Both the position numbers and the translations under genes were made by a program. Below are positions 10,501 to 31,900 of a DNA stretch of 64,000 nt, in pieces (the first letter of the stretch is position 1; each line of letters opens with the position of its first letter). The notes below the pieces were generated by a model. The model was not told the origin of the DNA and made no database searches. It saw only the letters and a program-made list of their open reading frames with translations. Source of the stretch: Elysia crispata (Eukaryota; Mollusca; Gastropoda; Plakobranchidae); contig JAWDGP010006574.1 in NCBI GenBank assembly GCA_033675545.1, forward strand, positions 940,001 to 1,004,000, written 5' to 3'.

Positions 10501-13500
10501 CAATACATATTCTAGCTCAGAACTAAGAAAGACTACAGTGATGTAATGCATCGACTCATTAGAATTCCAAAAATAATGCTGAAAACTTCATCCCACATAC
10601 CGAATGGTTGATAAAATGAGAAGCATTTCCATAAGTGCCAGCATCAACAGAAAATGGTCCATCGGAATCATGGAAGTCCAGATCAAATAAATAGGTCATG
10701 CCACTTGCATCATAGGTTTTCCCTCTTTTTTCAGCTTCTTCATTTGTTATTACCTGTGAGAAAAATAAATGAGAAAACACTTAAGTTCACTTTGCTTGCA
10801 TGAATGAGTTGATATAAGGTAATCTATATCAGGCATCCGGCAGTTTGTTAACTGCTTTCACAATGGAAAAATGAGAATATCTTAATGCTCATCCCTTGAT
10901 AACTTGGGATTTAAACAAGAGGAAAAAAGATTGCACAATTCAAAGCTGGTAGTGGTAAATACCATTTAGAGCGAAAAAAAAAGCAATGGAATAGAATGGT
11001 TAGGGATCTGCATAAGTGAACATAATTAAAAAAGGGGTTTATTTAAAGAAATATTGAAAACTATTCAATATCAAAATATTAAAATGATGAAAAAAAAAGT
11101 TAATGGATAGTTCAGAGCCTTTTTCAAGTACCATGGCGCAAGCCCAGTACTATTTTTTTGTAGGTTCATTTCGCCATTCTGGGTAAAAGCAGTTTGAACG
11201 TTTGCAGGCTCACTGTCACTAATATAAACCCGCAAATCCTTTATCTGTTTACCTGACAATCATGGGCATTAATTGTGATAATTTTCAAGGCAAACCACAA
11301 TATTTTTATGCCCTTTTAAAACTGAGATAAAATCTTGAGTTGGCCTGAAATAGACATACGATAAAATAGAAGAGCTCATGATGGAGTAGGAAGAATTATA
11401 AAGAGCTCGAGTTTTCATGTAGTGTTAAGCAGTGGTTAAGAATAAAGTTTAAGTGAAAATCAACGAAAAATGCTTGCCCCTGGGATTCAAACCATTGATC
11501 GAGGGTTGTTTTGGCACCTTTCACTACACAAATTGTGCATAGTTTATACTAATACGCCACTACACTCCTTAAAAATAGAGGTTCGTGGCAAAAAAATTTA
11601 CTAAGCATTCCTGAGTGACTTACAATCTTATTTGTAATTGGGAAGATTAGAATAGCACCAAAGACAATCAATGAATCTAGACACAAACCCTTCACATTAG
11701 ACAAACATCTTGGATCAATGATAACAATATACATGCCTCAAATTCAATGTAATTTCAAAATTATTTTTAGAGCAGGCAACCCCTTTGAATAATTTTAAAG
11801 AAAAATTATGAAGAGCTAGAGTTTTATGTTGTGCTCAGCACAAAGTAGACAGTTTTTAAGTCTTTCAGTCTCATCTTTCTGATACTCAAACTTTTTGGAT
11901 GCAAGTCTTAACTTCAGCCTTGCACTTTTAACTTATTGGATCAATCATGAATCAGTTAATGATCCATCATTTTTCAGAAACTGATGAATTGGCCTAAAGA
12001 AGTAAAAAATGTCTTCCAAATCATATCCTTGATTTGGTGAAGCATTCTGTAGAAGTCGAAAGAGATTGAAGTAGAGTAAATAACAGAGAAATGATATTGC
12101 TCCTAAAAGTAAAAGACAATCCTCTTAATATGAGTTCACTCACCTCACCTACGTACTCAATGACAAAGGTACCTTTCTTGATTGGCTGCAAGGTTTTCAC
12201 ACCCCAGCCTTTTGTTGCTGTCCTGAATATACAAATCTTCACCTTCCTCCCATTCTGAACCACACGATTCAGGCAGTCAGGTCCACATTTGCATCGTGAG
12301 TTACACTCATAAATGGGAATGCCTCTGTCTAAACGCAGTCTTTTATTAGTTTTGTAATAGGGTGGTTCACATCCACTCGTCACCGCACAGCACGATTTTC
12401 GCTCGGCATGGCAATCGAGACAGTCACACCCAATCAAAGGATCATTATCAATTGTAACACCAGCCCCTGCTTGCCTTTCATTGATGAAAATGAAATTCTC
12501 CGGCGGTCCTTCTAGATCCACCTTATTTTCAACAAATATTGGTGCTGGGTCGTGGCTTATGCTCAACTTATTCAGTTTAAGCTCCCAGGCTTTTAGAGCT
12601 TTTTGAATTTCGGTTTTTGTTTGCCTCTTGGAAATTTTTTTCACCCTCAAAGGCTGCAGTTGCGTGGAACGGCTTGACTTGAAGGTTTTCTTTTGTGGAT
12701 CAGAACACATAACCAAATCTTTCAAAGATATTTTATCAAGTATATTTGACTGTAGAAGCTTTTGGTACAATTCCTCCATTACGTGCTGCTTCATGTCTAG
12801 AGAAGGGGTCTCTAAGCTTGGACAATCTCTTTTCCTGTTGCGTCCTTTTACAGTGAGAATCTGGTACTCTTTAAGGAGATCACAGCAATTGAGGTTTTCT
12901 TCAGGTTCCCATGTGTTATACCATGAACTCCATCCAAACCACTTAATTAGGTAGTAGATTTTATCCTGAAATTTTCCAAATTCTGAATTAGAAACAATAC
13001 AGAATGTGTTACAAATAAAAGTGAAAACCTGATAAAACAGGGATTGCAGTACAAGAAAATTCATCTTATAAATCTCAATTGTATATGAAATCCCTGTTAA
13101 AGCAGATTTATTCTTATTTCAGAAGTGATAAAGTCAGAAGAAAGACTTTTTATTTATTTATTTCATCTACCAGTGGCACCATTTATGTTAGAGAATAAGA
13201 AAATAAATGAACCTGGTTATGTCAGCTAGTACCAGGGATGGCAAGAAGAAAAAAAAGAAGCATCATTTATTTAGAAGCAAATCAAATGTAAAATAAATTG
13301 AAAAATAAATCAGGATGTGATCATTTCTCCTGAGTGAATTGCTTACCCCCTTTTGCCTATGACTTACATGTGTTTTGAAAACAATGAAGAAATCAGTCTT
13401 TTTTTTTTCTTTTCAAGAGTATCTCACATTATTTTATAAGAAAACTTGTGAGAGAAATTATGCCACAACTGATATATATATATGAACTTACTTCTTCATC

Positions 13501-16500
13501 ATCTTCCATGTGGTCTAAAATTGCCTCTACTTCAAAATCATCCTGCCAAGATGTGATGTAACCTTTTGCGACAACTGATAATTGAGTAAAAAATTTAAAT
13601 CTATAAACCAACCATGCAAACATATCAGTATCAACCAAAAAATATCCATTTTGATTTAAATAATAATCATCATGAAATCAAATCATAATCACAGCAAAAT
13701 TTGTCTCCAATCCCAAAAGCAACAGCAAGATAAGAGGCAGGCAATACCTTTCGCTATTAAATGTAACTATTACAAGGGGAAAGAATCATGAAGAAAACAT
13801 ATTTTACAGTTATGATTGTTCATGAGGTGCTAATTTACTTCATGGTTTTCTACCATTCAATAGCAATAGCAGACTGTGCGAAGTATACCTTTACTGGGAT
13901 GGAGCAATAAAGTGCCTAGAAAGCTAGTGCCTAGCTTAAGGAATTCATTGCTACCTGTTTATTCACATCTACTTCAAAATGAGTGGTTAGAATCAATAGA
14001 TAGAATGAGATGTAACAAAATTAGTTATTCTTAGTTAAGTACTGATCTTAGAATATCATGGGAGCAGAGATGAAAAAGTAAGGCCACCTAACACATCGAA
14101 AACTAACTTAAAATAGAGAAAAGTTTTCAAAAGTTGCCACCCAGTCGGTGGCGTATCTTATTCCACTTTGATAAAGGGGAAACTAAACTTACAAATTTCT
14201 TACGTTTATCAATAAGATTCTGTGTATTCCGTGGTCCCAGTCTTTTCATTATTTGGTAAAGAATGTCATGCTGTGTTTCTGAAGACAGACCCCTTAGTCC
14301 AAAATCTTTGCAGCACTGTTCTAGCTCAGCATAGCCAACAAGACAAGGGACAGACGCAGGAAGGCACTCACAGTCATCATCCTTGAATGGCAAATGACAA
14401 AAAAGGTCTTAATTTAACACAGTATACATATGGTGCATCATAGTATTTGGCAAGTTTGAATTAATTTCTAAGATACCTTACACAAATACTTTCAGTGGTT
14501 GACGATCTTGTACACTGGGAGATAGGCACAAATTTTAGGCTGTTAGTATGCATAGTCATCTTGAGCTAGTGCTTTCTCTTTAATTCACTACAGATATAAA
14601 TTTAACCAAACCATTGCTCAGTAGGCTTGGCTGTGATAAAAATCTATCATGTGCAATGAGTCAGTCTTCAGGCTCTGACTCGGCTCCAAGATAGGTCTTG
14701 CTGTGTTCATAATGTTATGCTTTCCCTGTCAAGCCTTTCTGAAGTAGAATTAATTCTCTTATGAATACCTTGCGAACAAAATTGATCTTCTCGTAAGTTG
14801 TTTGAGACCTTGACTTCATAAAAGAAGCACCTGTCAGGTTCTGTGGGCAGCATTGGTTAGTTTGGTCTGATTTCATTGTTTCTCCTTTAACATCTCAAAG
14901 CTGAATGCATCATCACTCCTTCCTCTCTTTGTTTAGTAACTTAGAATGTGGCCACTCATATTGAGTAGCATATGTTTTAGACTAATAGAAGTAAGCATTG
15001 GCTCTTGAGGCTTCAGTGAAAGCATTTTTGTGTAAATCACATTAAGACTGTACTACATAATACATTCTACTAGAGTTAAGCCTACTCTAAATAAGAGTTA
15101 ATTTGCTCTCTCTTTATCACTAAATTTATTAAGTATGGCAAAAACAATCTTTCATGATTATAATGAACAATATTGTTAACAGAAAATATACCCTACCACC
15201 CTATCATCAGAAATTTTTTTTTCCTCAAAATCTGTTACCCTTTCTGTGTTTTTCCTGAAATCATTAAAAACACATTACATAAATTTAGAAAAAACCTATG
15301 TCATTCATGTCACTTTTTAGACCAGATGAGGAGACTGCAAAATAAATGTAACTTATGGTTTGTTCTGATAGAAAAGCCTATCTAGTTGTGACTACAGTAC
15401 ATGACCAATACAAATGCAGGCATTCTGCTATGCCATGTTTCCTGTTAAGAAGCTACTGGTCTTGGCAGCAGCACAGTGCTCATCCCAACTGGTAGGCAGA
15501 AGCAGGTTTAAGCTATTTTAAAAACCAAAACCTGGGAGTGGAAGAAAATCTACATATTTATGAGAATTAGTTTTTAAAAGTTTATTTGATAAAACCAGTT
15601 CACAAAAAGGTTCCTTTTATGAAATCGCCTATGATGTAATGAAATATGTAGTCAGACTTATGAATCTCATTCCAAACACTATACTATAGCGTCTATAGTA
15701 TAAAACTAGTCTTTTGTGTGCGGAGTACAGACATGACAAACATGTACATTTATTGTGAGTGTGATATTAAGAGCAAGAGAGCTAGGATGTTCAGTAAATA
15801 GTAATCTAATTGGCACAGATTTACAAATTTATGTATTACTATTATTTCAAAATAATTGATGAATAGTTCTTTTACATGTTTCAAGTGTTCAGTTTATTTA
15901 TTTGTTTTCATGACTTTGATATACTTATATATAAATAATAAAGTAAATATCCGAATCTTGCCTCCATGAAGATATAAGTGCAAAGCTATGTTAGAAACAC
16001 CATTTATATGTAGTCTTTTTAAATATGTAAAGAGCAGGTCTATTCAAGACAATTTTCAAACAATTTTGTCACCATTTTCTTTAAACCAATTCTTGACACC
16101 CAATAATTTACACTGTTAATATCTCTTCCATTCTGTATCCGAAATTTTTTATCACCATACTACATGTTTTAAAGTGTCTCAACATCATGCACCAAAGACA
16201 TGAGATTGCAAGGAAGGTTCAGGGGCATGTCCACCCGGAAAATTAAAAAAAAAAAAAAGGGTTATATCAATGCTTTTTTATGACTGCTTTGAACAACTTT
16301 TGGAACAACATAGGACTACTTGTTAAATTTTTCAACAGATTCAATCGTTTTATTTATTTTAAGCAAATCATTCCATATTTTTCTCAAAATCAAAATTGTC
16401 GGAGATTTTCATCTCGTTATCTGTCTCTCTTTTGACTAGAAAGCTTTTTATTGTTACACTAAAAAGCAAAATTCAGATCTGATTCTACAAATAGGCAGCT

Positions 16501-18527
16501 GTTAATTATGCACTGTCAGACTAGTTTAGAACCCAGATGAATTGTGAGGATTTTTTTTTTCTACAATGTGCTCCTTTTAAATAATAAATTGGATTGAATG
16601 TGCATTTAAAGTACATACATGTACATATATATACTTGAAATATAATTAGACACCAGAAGGAAAAAAAATTGGGGATGGAAAAGCTCTTGAAAGTAAGGAA
16701 CAAATGTGTCACTGTCAGAATACTTGTTCAGCTTTTTTTTTCTTTCCAGACAGGATCTTCATCTAGACCTAGATGTAGATTACCATTTGACACCATTTTA
16801 ATCCAAAAGTTGACCATTTCATGTTTCTCAATCCAGCTGGAAATGTAATGCCAAGTTATTACATTTGACAACTCTGCTTGCTTTATCAGTAGGTACGGTG
16901 GAAACTTCAAAGACCAAAATCTGATTATAAATTTGAATTTCTCATAAACCGAATTTTATAAGAGGAGGTTACTTTTTTCTCTTTAGCTTTGTTAGACTTA
17001 GAATCGGATACATATTTCAAGTTTTTCTGGTTCGATTCTCTTAATGCGAAGTCGATACCACGCCGTAAGGCATTACTGTGAGTACAGCATGTATCTCTCA
17101 AGCGGTTAGCAATACTAATCCCTGTCCGAGAAAGGTTGATCAGTGCCCTAACAAAGTGAGGAGGGAGTGATGCCTTAAGAAAGAAGTACCACTTGTAATA
17201 CAGATAGTAGTAGCAACATGGACAGGGGAAGAAGAGAGTTACTTGTTGCAGGCACAGTACACATTCAATTAGTCAATTAGTCCTGTTATGCCACTTTTTT
17301 TTGTAATTTTAATACTCTTATTCGAAATTTTAATCCAATCCCATCTATCAAATTAAAAGGTTTCCACTGTACAATCTATCCATGACTGGTTGACAATGTA
17401 CTGCTTTATAAATCCTCATCTTGGGTGACACGATTTGGTATTATTGCAGTTATCGGCCAAACTCAGTTTAAGCTTTAAATTTGTATTTTCCTTAATGAAC
17501 TTGATATGCTGAGCACGAATATGAAGGTTTTATTTGTCACAAATACTTTTTTCAAAACATAACAGCATTTTTGTGTTGTTCTAAAATCCTATTAAACTAG
17601 AAGTTTTGCATGAGTTGGGCTGATATCTGCAAATTTATTCATGATTTTATCTTTAAGTTTATGTGTAAGCGGATATAGATATCTCTGCTTTTTATCCTAT
17701 CCAAGGTAATACCGCAGTGTTGCAGTCCAAGTTTTATGTTGACAGTGCAGACATGGGGGATACAATAAACTGGCCAGATTTTCACAGCATATTAAAATGA
17801 AGGCACTGATCTAATCAAATATTATCTTGCAAAAAATCTAAGGGCAACTTCTTCAGTGGATGCATTCCGTACAAAATATTGAAATTTTTTGGTGCATTTT
17901 TAATAACTATATGGCCATTTATGGCATGATTTGTTTTACAATTACATCCAAGCAGGACCGCATCACTGCGGTATTACCCTAGTAATGGTGAAAATAACAG
18001 CTTTGAGGGATATTTAACAGGTCTTACGATTCTGTAAGCTTTTTGGGTCAAATTGAATGAATTCGTTGGCTTCAGTGGTTAAATTTAAATCATCTTAACA
18101 TTATAAATCAATTTTATTAATTTTATTAGTGCTTTAAGTTTAAAAGAAGTCAAAAAGACTGACACTAGTAAAAGCATCTATAAGCCCTATATATTATTTA
18201 TTTAATATAAGACACCCAGCTTAGGCCTAGAATCTACATACAATTTCAACTAATCTAGAATCTAGATGTCTGGTTTCATTAGTCAAAAATTTTTTTTTTT
18301 TTTTTTTTTTATTAAAAAAGGCTATAGGCCTACAGATATGTTTTAAGGGACGTAACCCACTTCATTTTCTTGGGAAACCGGAGTATCGATCATACAATTT
18401 TATCCATAACTGTTCATATAGAAAATCCAGTCGCGACAGAAAAGATATTGAGGGTATGAGACCTAAAAATGATTCATCCGAACATCAACCATTACGAGCT
18501 TACATCAAAATCAGAGTCATATTCCAT
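7241..18527 (-). CDS. SUV39H: Histone-lysine N-methyltransferase SUV39H-like (H3K9)
   Basis: This nuclear enzyme methylates histone H3 on lysine 9 to build heterochromatin. The spliced CDS joins, in transcript order, 18527-18504, 14381-14193, 13542-13492, 12965-12144, 10753-10601, 9947-9821 and 7554-7241. All junctions are GT..AG and in phase, giving about 559 aa (the vertebrate proteins have about 410). The N-terminal motif VPCLVGYAELEQCC resembles vertebrate SUV39H2. The chromodomain is at about 74-124, with cage aromatics F74, W97 and W100. The pre-SET cysteine cluster is at 268-319 (CDCLDC, CC, CNSRCKCGPDC). The SET domain runs from about 335 to 453 with GWGV (341-344), YVGE (359-362), NHSCDPN (411-417) and ELTFDY (448-453). 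The post-SET is CLCGAKNC (546-553). The zinc ligands and S-adenosylmethionine-binding motifs are all present, so the enzyme should be active. The 5' exon is the least certain part. A long linker separates SET from post-SET. Confidence 0.9.
9821..9947 (-). CDS. SUV39H: SUV39H coding exon 6 (SET C-terminal part)
   Basis: Starts CDPNLDV, completing the NHSCDPN S-adenosylmethionine/zinc motif, and ends in EELTFDYNC plus one base (phase 1) at the donor GTAAGC. Phase 1 is the key to finding the correct last exon. Confidence 0.95.
10601..10753 (-). CDS. SUV39H: SUV39H coding exon 5 (SET core)
   Basis: 51 codons from VITNEEAEKRGKTYD to HFINHS. They include YLFDLDF, the family-typical strand. The exon is phase 0 at both ends. 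Confidence 0.95.
11390..11575 (-). repeat. Possible tRNA-derived SINE in SUV39H intron 4
   Basis: On the minus strand the segment contains an A-box-like TAGTGAAAGG followed about 30 nt later by GGTTTGAATCC, close to the Pol III B-box GGTTCGANTCC. A related stretch (AAGAGCTxGAGTTTT) recurs at 11806-11845. The assignment rests on box spacing only. Confidence 0.35.
12144..12965 (-). CDS. SUV39H: SUV39H coding exon 4 (chromodomain rest, pre-SET, start of SET)
   Basis: 274 codons. The exon opens DKIYYLIKWFGWSSWYNTWE, passes through a basic linker, and reaches FVENKVDLEGPPENFIFINE, which is characteristic of the SUV39H family just before pre-SET. It then runs through the cysteine-rich pre-SET and ends at FVIEYVGE. 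The donor is GTGAGT. Confidence 0.95.
13492..13542 (-). CDS. SUV39H: SUV39H coding exon 3 (chromodomain, first strand)
   Basis: 17 codons, DDFEVEAILDHMEDDEE, between CAG and GTAAGT. Joined to exon 2 this gives KRKKFDDFEVEAIL, which matches the spacing of KRNLNNYEVEYL in vertebrates. That spacing favours this acceptor over the one at 13574. Confidence 0.8.
14193..14381 (-). CDS. SUV39H: SUV39H coding exon 2 (N-terminal conserved motif)
   Basis: 63 codons between the acceptor CATTCAAG and the donor GTAAGT. They contain VPCLVGYAELEQCCKDFGL, similar to the segment before the chromodomain in vertebrate SUV39H2, and end at DKRKKF. An alternative donor 11 nt earlier (AAAC|GTAAGA) exists, but would need a different acceptor at 13574. 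Confidence 0.8.
16896..17369 (+). mobile_element. pogo-like (Tc1/mariner) MITE, copy 2, in SUV39H intron 1
   Basis: It has TA on both sides (16894-16895, 17370-17371). The left end is CGGTGGAAACTTC and the right end, read on the minus strand, is CAGTGGAAACCTT. The interior aligns along its length with the reverse complement of 4752-5212, for example GAAAGGTTGATCAGTGCCCT against GAAAGGCTGATCAGTGCACT. No transposase is left. Confidence 0.75.
17705..17978. mobile_element. MITE-like element with GGTAATACCGCAGTG ends, in SUV39H intron 1
   Basis: GGTAATACCGCAGTG at the left end is matched exactly by its reverse complement at the right end. Similarity continues inward (TTGCAGTCC against ATGCGGTCC). 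The element is 274 bp with no coding content. I see no clear target-site duplication, so the superfamily is unknown. Confidence 0.6.
18504..18527 (-). CDS. SUV39H: SUV39H coding exon 1 (start)
   Basis: ATG in good context (AAGATGG) encodes MEYDSDFD and is followed by the donor GTAAGC. It joins in phase 0 to an exon starting DDDCEC, giving a continuous acidic N-terminus. The next exon has no ATG of its own in frame and starts right after an AG acceptor, so an upstream start exon is required. This one fits, but it lies 4.1 kb away and is inferred. Confidence 0.6.
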
Positions 18528-18872
18528 CTTGATGAATTCAAAGTCACGCCTTTCGTCTTTGCCGCCAATAAAGCCAACTTATAGTTTCCTCAATGCTAAA
18601 GTAGTAAGGTTATTAAATAGCAGTAGTAGCAGTAGTAGCAGTTTAATTTGTAGAAAATTTTCTTGAACGCGGTATCCGTTCTAGGCTTGGTTGTGGTTTG
18701 ACACAGATCACAGATTTGTGAAATCCATTTTCTGTGGCACAGACTGTGTCCTTTTACCTTTTCAGAGAAAAAAATTACACGGACACCGTTAGAAAATACT
18801 ACTACATTGGACTAAGAAGCATTGGACTACCCTTCGCCTTTCCTCCTACTGCTACTACTTCTACGACGACGA

Positions 18873-19083
<211 letters not shown>

Positions 19084-19166
19084 AGCAAAAATTCATTCAA
19101 TAAAAAAATTACTAAAGCATTAAGGCTATGCGCTAATCCAAAGGGACTTTTTCTTTTTAAATAACC

Positions 19167-19283
19167 ATGAAACATTCCTCGCTGCTGTGTACTTTCTCTG
19201 TGTGTTGTGTCCTGGTCCTGTTATTTATGTCTGATGAAGGTGCGAAGCCGAAAACTTGTTTTGATTTGTTTTGTAAGTTCTAG
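19167..19283 (+). CDS. Small ORF with signal-peptide-like start (38 aa), uncertain
   Basis: ATG in the context ATAACCATGA opens a 38-codon frame. Residues 1-21 are hydrophobic with a positive start (MKHSSLL...VCCVLVLLFM), then comes a short hydrophilic tail ending GAKPKTCFDLFCKF, which could form a six-residue disulfide ring. It has no precursor region and no known homologue that I recognise. A donor-like GTAAGT overlaps its last codons, so it could equally be a noncoding 5' exon or chance. Confidence 0.12.
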   Translation: MKHSSLLCTFSVCCVLVLLFMSDEGAKPKTCFDLFCKF

Positions 19284-19878
19284 AGCAACAAAGTATTTGA
19301 GTTCACAGGCTTGCTTTTTCATGCAACTATAAATCAAGCTCTACTGCGAAAATTAATTCAAATTTTATCTGACTTTAGAATACTAGGAAGAACTGACAGT
19401 AGACCACCGCTTACATGTACTAGTTATGTAGTTCTATCAAGCTGTGCTCAGAGAGAATGAAACTTGATCATGACTAGGCGCGTAGTATAGGAAAAAGTAG
19501 TGTGAACAAAGAAATTACATGTAATGTAATCATTATTTAAGTGTTACATCGACTTCGAATGAAGGAATCAAAAGAAAGTTTCATTTAATTCAGAAAACGA
19601 GTCCAAGATTAGCGGTGAGAAATTCGGTTTGTTTAAAAATGTAATTAGTCAGTAGGTTTTATTTCATCTTAGCTTAAGATGGTGCAAAATTTAACAAAAA
19701 ATTGCTTTAAGACATTGTATGCAATTATCTACATGTGACTAGACGTCCACTTAACACAGTGTTCTTTTCCATTCATTTTTTTTTTCAGTTGATTACTTTG
19801 TATATATCTAAAACATCTTTTTTTTTTTTTAACAAATACTGGACACTCATTTCACCCCGAGTGATATTTATTTTGCAA

Positions 19879-28783
<8,905 letters not shown>

Positions 28784-28931
28784 AAATTTTCGCCTTTAAT
28801 GTAGAATTCTTTTGTGCATTGCTAATTCATATTGTTCCTGTGGCCATTTCAAGCAGTCAACAATGTTGTAATGTACAAATAGCCTGTGTGCCACATTATC
28901 ATACACTTAACAGAAAACTTAAATATCTAAG

Positions 28932-28937
28932 AATAAA
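28932..28937 (+). promoter_or_regulatory. Candidate poly(A) signal of the zinc-finger gene
   Basis: AATAAA 149 nt after the stop codon, followed by a T-rich stretch. Others occur further downstream (for example about 29922), so the 3' UTR could be longer. Confidence 0.4.
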
Positions 28938-31900
28938 GAATTTTTCTTTCAGTGTTCTCATATTTTCCCGTTGTTTTGAAATTGTGGATATTACAATTAT
29001 TTAAAGAGTGAGATATAAACTCAGATTTGAAATCTTTTCAGGTATTTCTTACTGAAAGAAAAAAAATTTCCTGAATAGACTTGGTAAAGAATTAAGAAAA
29101 ATAAAAATATCCAAATGAGATTTTAATTTTGCGAGTTTAAAGGCTGTAGAACATTGATCTGGAGGAAAAAATGATATTATGGCAGCTAAGTTGTACTTTA
29201 TTGTTAGAATGTAAAATGTTCTTTTTTTCATTGGTTGTTTACTTTAAGCCTGGTGAATGCATAATTTGATGACATCTGAACAATTTTAATCCTTCTCCAT
29301 TTAATTTTTTCTCTTTTTTTATTTTTTGAGTTTCCAAGAGTTTGTTTTTGTTTCCCAAAAACTTCGTTTAATGAGCAGAGCCTTCAAATTAATTCTGGTT
29401 GTTAGTAAGTCTCTTGAACATTTAGGTTCATTTGTTGAGTTTGCCAAGTTTAGCATGCACCATGGCAATCCTAATACAATATTTGTGTGTGTGGGAAAAA
29501 AAATGATTACATATTTTGAATTGTACCCTTGAGTTCATCTTGGTTTCTTTTTATTTTTTTTTTAACCATTGCAAAGTCACTTTTTTCAGATTGTTTCATT
29601 TGAAAGGTTTCACATATAAATTTTACTCTGTTTGAAAATAGAACTTCCAATTTTCAACTATGTAGCAGAAAAGAGAGTAAAATGGTTAAGTGTGTGCGAG
29701 AGAGAGCGTTGGTAATTTGTTCAATTTGTCTCACAATCATATGCACTGGATATATTTTTTTACAGTAGGATATTTGACTGAAAACTACCCAATTGAAGTT
29801 TTTGTTTCATTTGAAAATATGATCTCCTATTATTATTTTTTTCAGAGTGTGACTCTTTCGAAGACTTCAAATTGCATTTTGGTAAAATCTAGTTTTAAGG
29901 CCATTCCATGTACAGTATGCAAATAAAATTTTTGACAAATGTGAAATTCATGTCTTCCAACTGGTCTAAATGAGTCAGATTTTCTCATTTCACACAGCAG
30001 GTGGTAACTATTCAGAACTGAATGGTGAAAATTGCGTGAAAGTATCATAATTTTGGGAAGATATGTTTAAATTTTTTCCTTATGTTTTGTATGGCAATCT
30101 AGCAGCAAAAAAAAAAAAATGCAGCCAAAGGTGTTCCCTTACAATGAGGCAGAATGGTGTGAAATTTTATGCCATAATTTTTCACGGGACATAAATTCCT
30201 GTCAAAGTAGCGTCTAGCAACTGTGATAGTTCTAATTTAGGTCAAAGGTACTAGTATGGCCAATCATATAATTGACTACTTCTTGATCTGGTTTATGTTG
30301 CTTTAGATAGACACTTGGAACTAAATAAGACAAGTTTCAGAAACAAACAAAAAATGGCTCAAAATTAACACAATTTGTATGTGCCAATTGTTACACACGT
30401 TTACCTACATTCTTAATGTAATTTAGAAATAGAAGCACAAACTTTGAAATTTACCACTTTTGTCTTTATATGTATCCAAATCTTGAATTAAATGTACTCT
30501 CATTTTAACTAAGGCAATGTGCTGGTTTTAGAAGCCTCTATATAAATTTATAATTTTCATCCTTTACAATTACTCTATGGTCCATGCAGACAGACCACTT
30601 GGCTAATTGTAAAGATTTGGTAGTCATCAAATTTTAATTAGCAGATACATACATGTAGATAAGAGTACACTTATAAATGCTTTTTGTGTCCCATCCATAT
30701 ATAGAAATATAAAATATATATCTTACCTAGTTTTAAACTTCTCTTATAATGCTCTACCACTTAAATTTTGTTTTTGATTACCCATGTTGGCTGCATTGTA
30801 CATGTTTTCAATTTAAGTCTTTATAATCATTAATTGTTAAATGCAAACTAATAATTTAACATCCTAGACAGGGAGAAAGAGAGAGACCAAATGAGAACAG
30901 ACAAGGAAGATAGAGAGAGAGATATTGAGTGACAAGCAGATAATGAACTGATGGACAAAAACTAAAAGTAGATAGAGGTGCCAAAGACAGACAGTAATAA
31001 TGAGATAGACAGAGAGACATAACCCGATGTAGATGCATACTGCATTCATCATAGAGGATCAGGATTAGTCAGAGGTAACTTCTACGTTCTACCTAGTTAG
31101 GCAGGATTTAGCCTCTCATTCAGCCAAAGTCTACAATACTACTATTACTGGTACATGTACTACTACAAAGCACAACTACTAGCCAGATTACCATTTTTGA
31201 CAAAACTGGCCTTATCAGATTTCTTAGGAATGCTTTCTTTACATATAGAAAGGCAAAAGTAGGTCATTGTTTTCTAATTTTGCTATTTGACCCTCATATT
31301 TTGCATTATTTTCGCAATTCTTTTTCAACTGGCTGTATAATGAGAGTAATAAAAATCAATTTTCTTTTCGATTGCTGTTATTGCATTCAACTTAAGCCAT
31401 TATGACTATTAATAGATTATTGTAAATTTTGTGAATTTTATTCACTGAAAAAGTTTTTTTTTGTATTATTAATTAACCAAAGATACTGGTGATTGATGAG
31501 TTTGAACAGAGTGATTTTTATGTCTAAAGTTGACTTTTTTAATTTTACTGTGCAGTGCCCTTTGGCTCGAAATGACATGATAAATCAAATTTATGCTTAC
31601 TTCAAACCTATTTCGGTCTCAATTACTTTTTGTTTGTCATTCTACTCATACCTTTGAGCCTTATTTCTTTGGCTTCATCCAAGACTGTCCTGGGCAGTTT
31701 AAATGGAAAAAAAACACAACAGGAAATCCGCATTAGTTTTAATTACAGCCGAAATGAAATAAAAACATCAGTAAAAGTGGCATTTTATTTCTGTTTAAAG
31801 TCTCAGGTCAGTTTACTAATAGGTGTTTAAGCATTGAATTTTTGATTTTCATTCTGGAATCTGCTTGAGACACCAAAGACCTGATTAGCTGCCGACTAAG

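Noticed and set aside
19231..19281. Hammerhead-ribozyme-like core: CTGATGA, GAAA, and ACTT...AAGT-TC as stem III
   Set aside because: Stem III and the cleavage-site context fit, but the flanks that should form stem I do not pair and stem II is only about three pairs. Chance similarity is likely.
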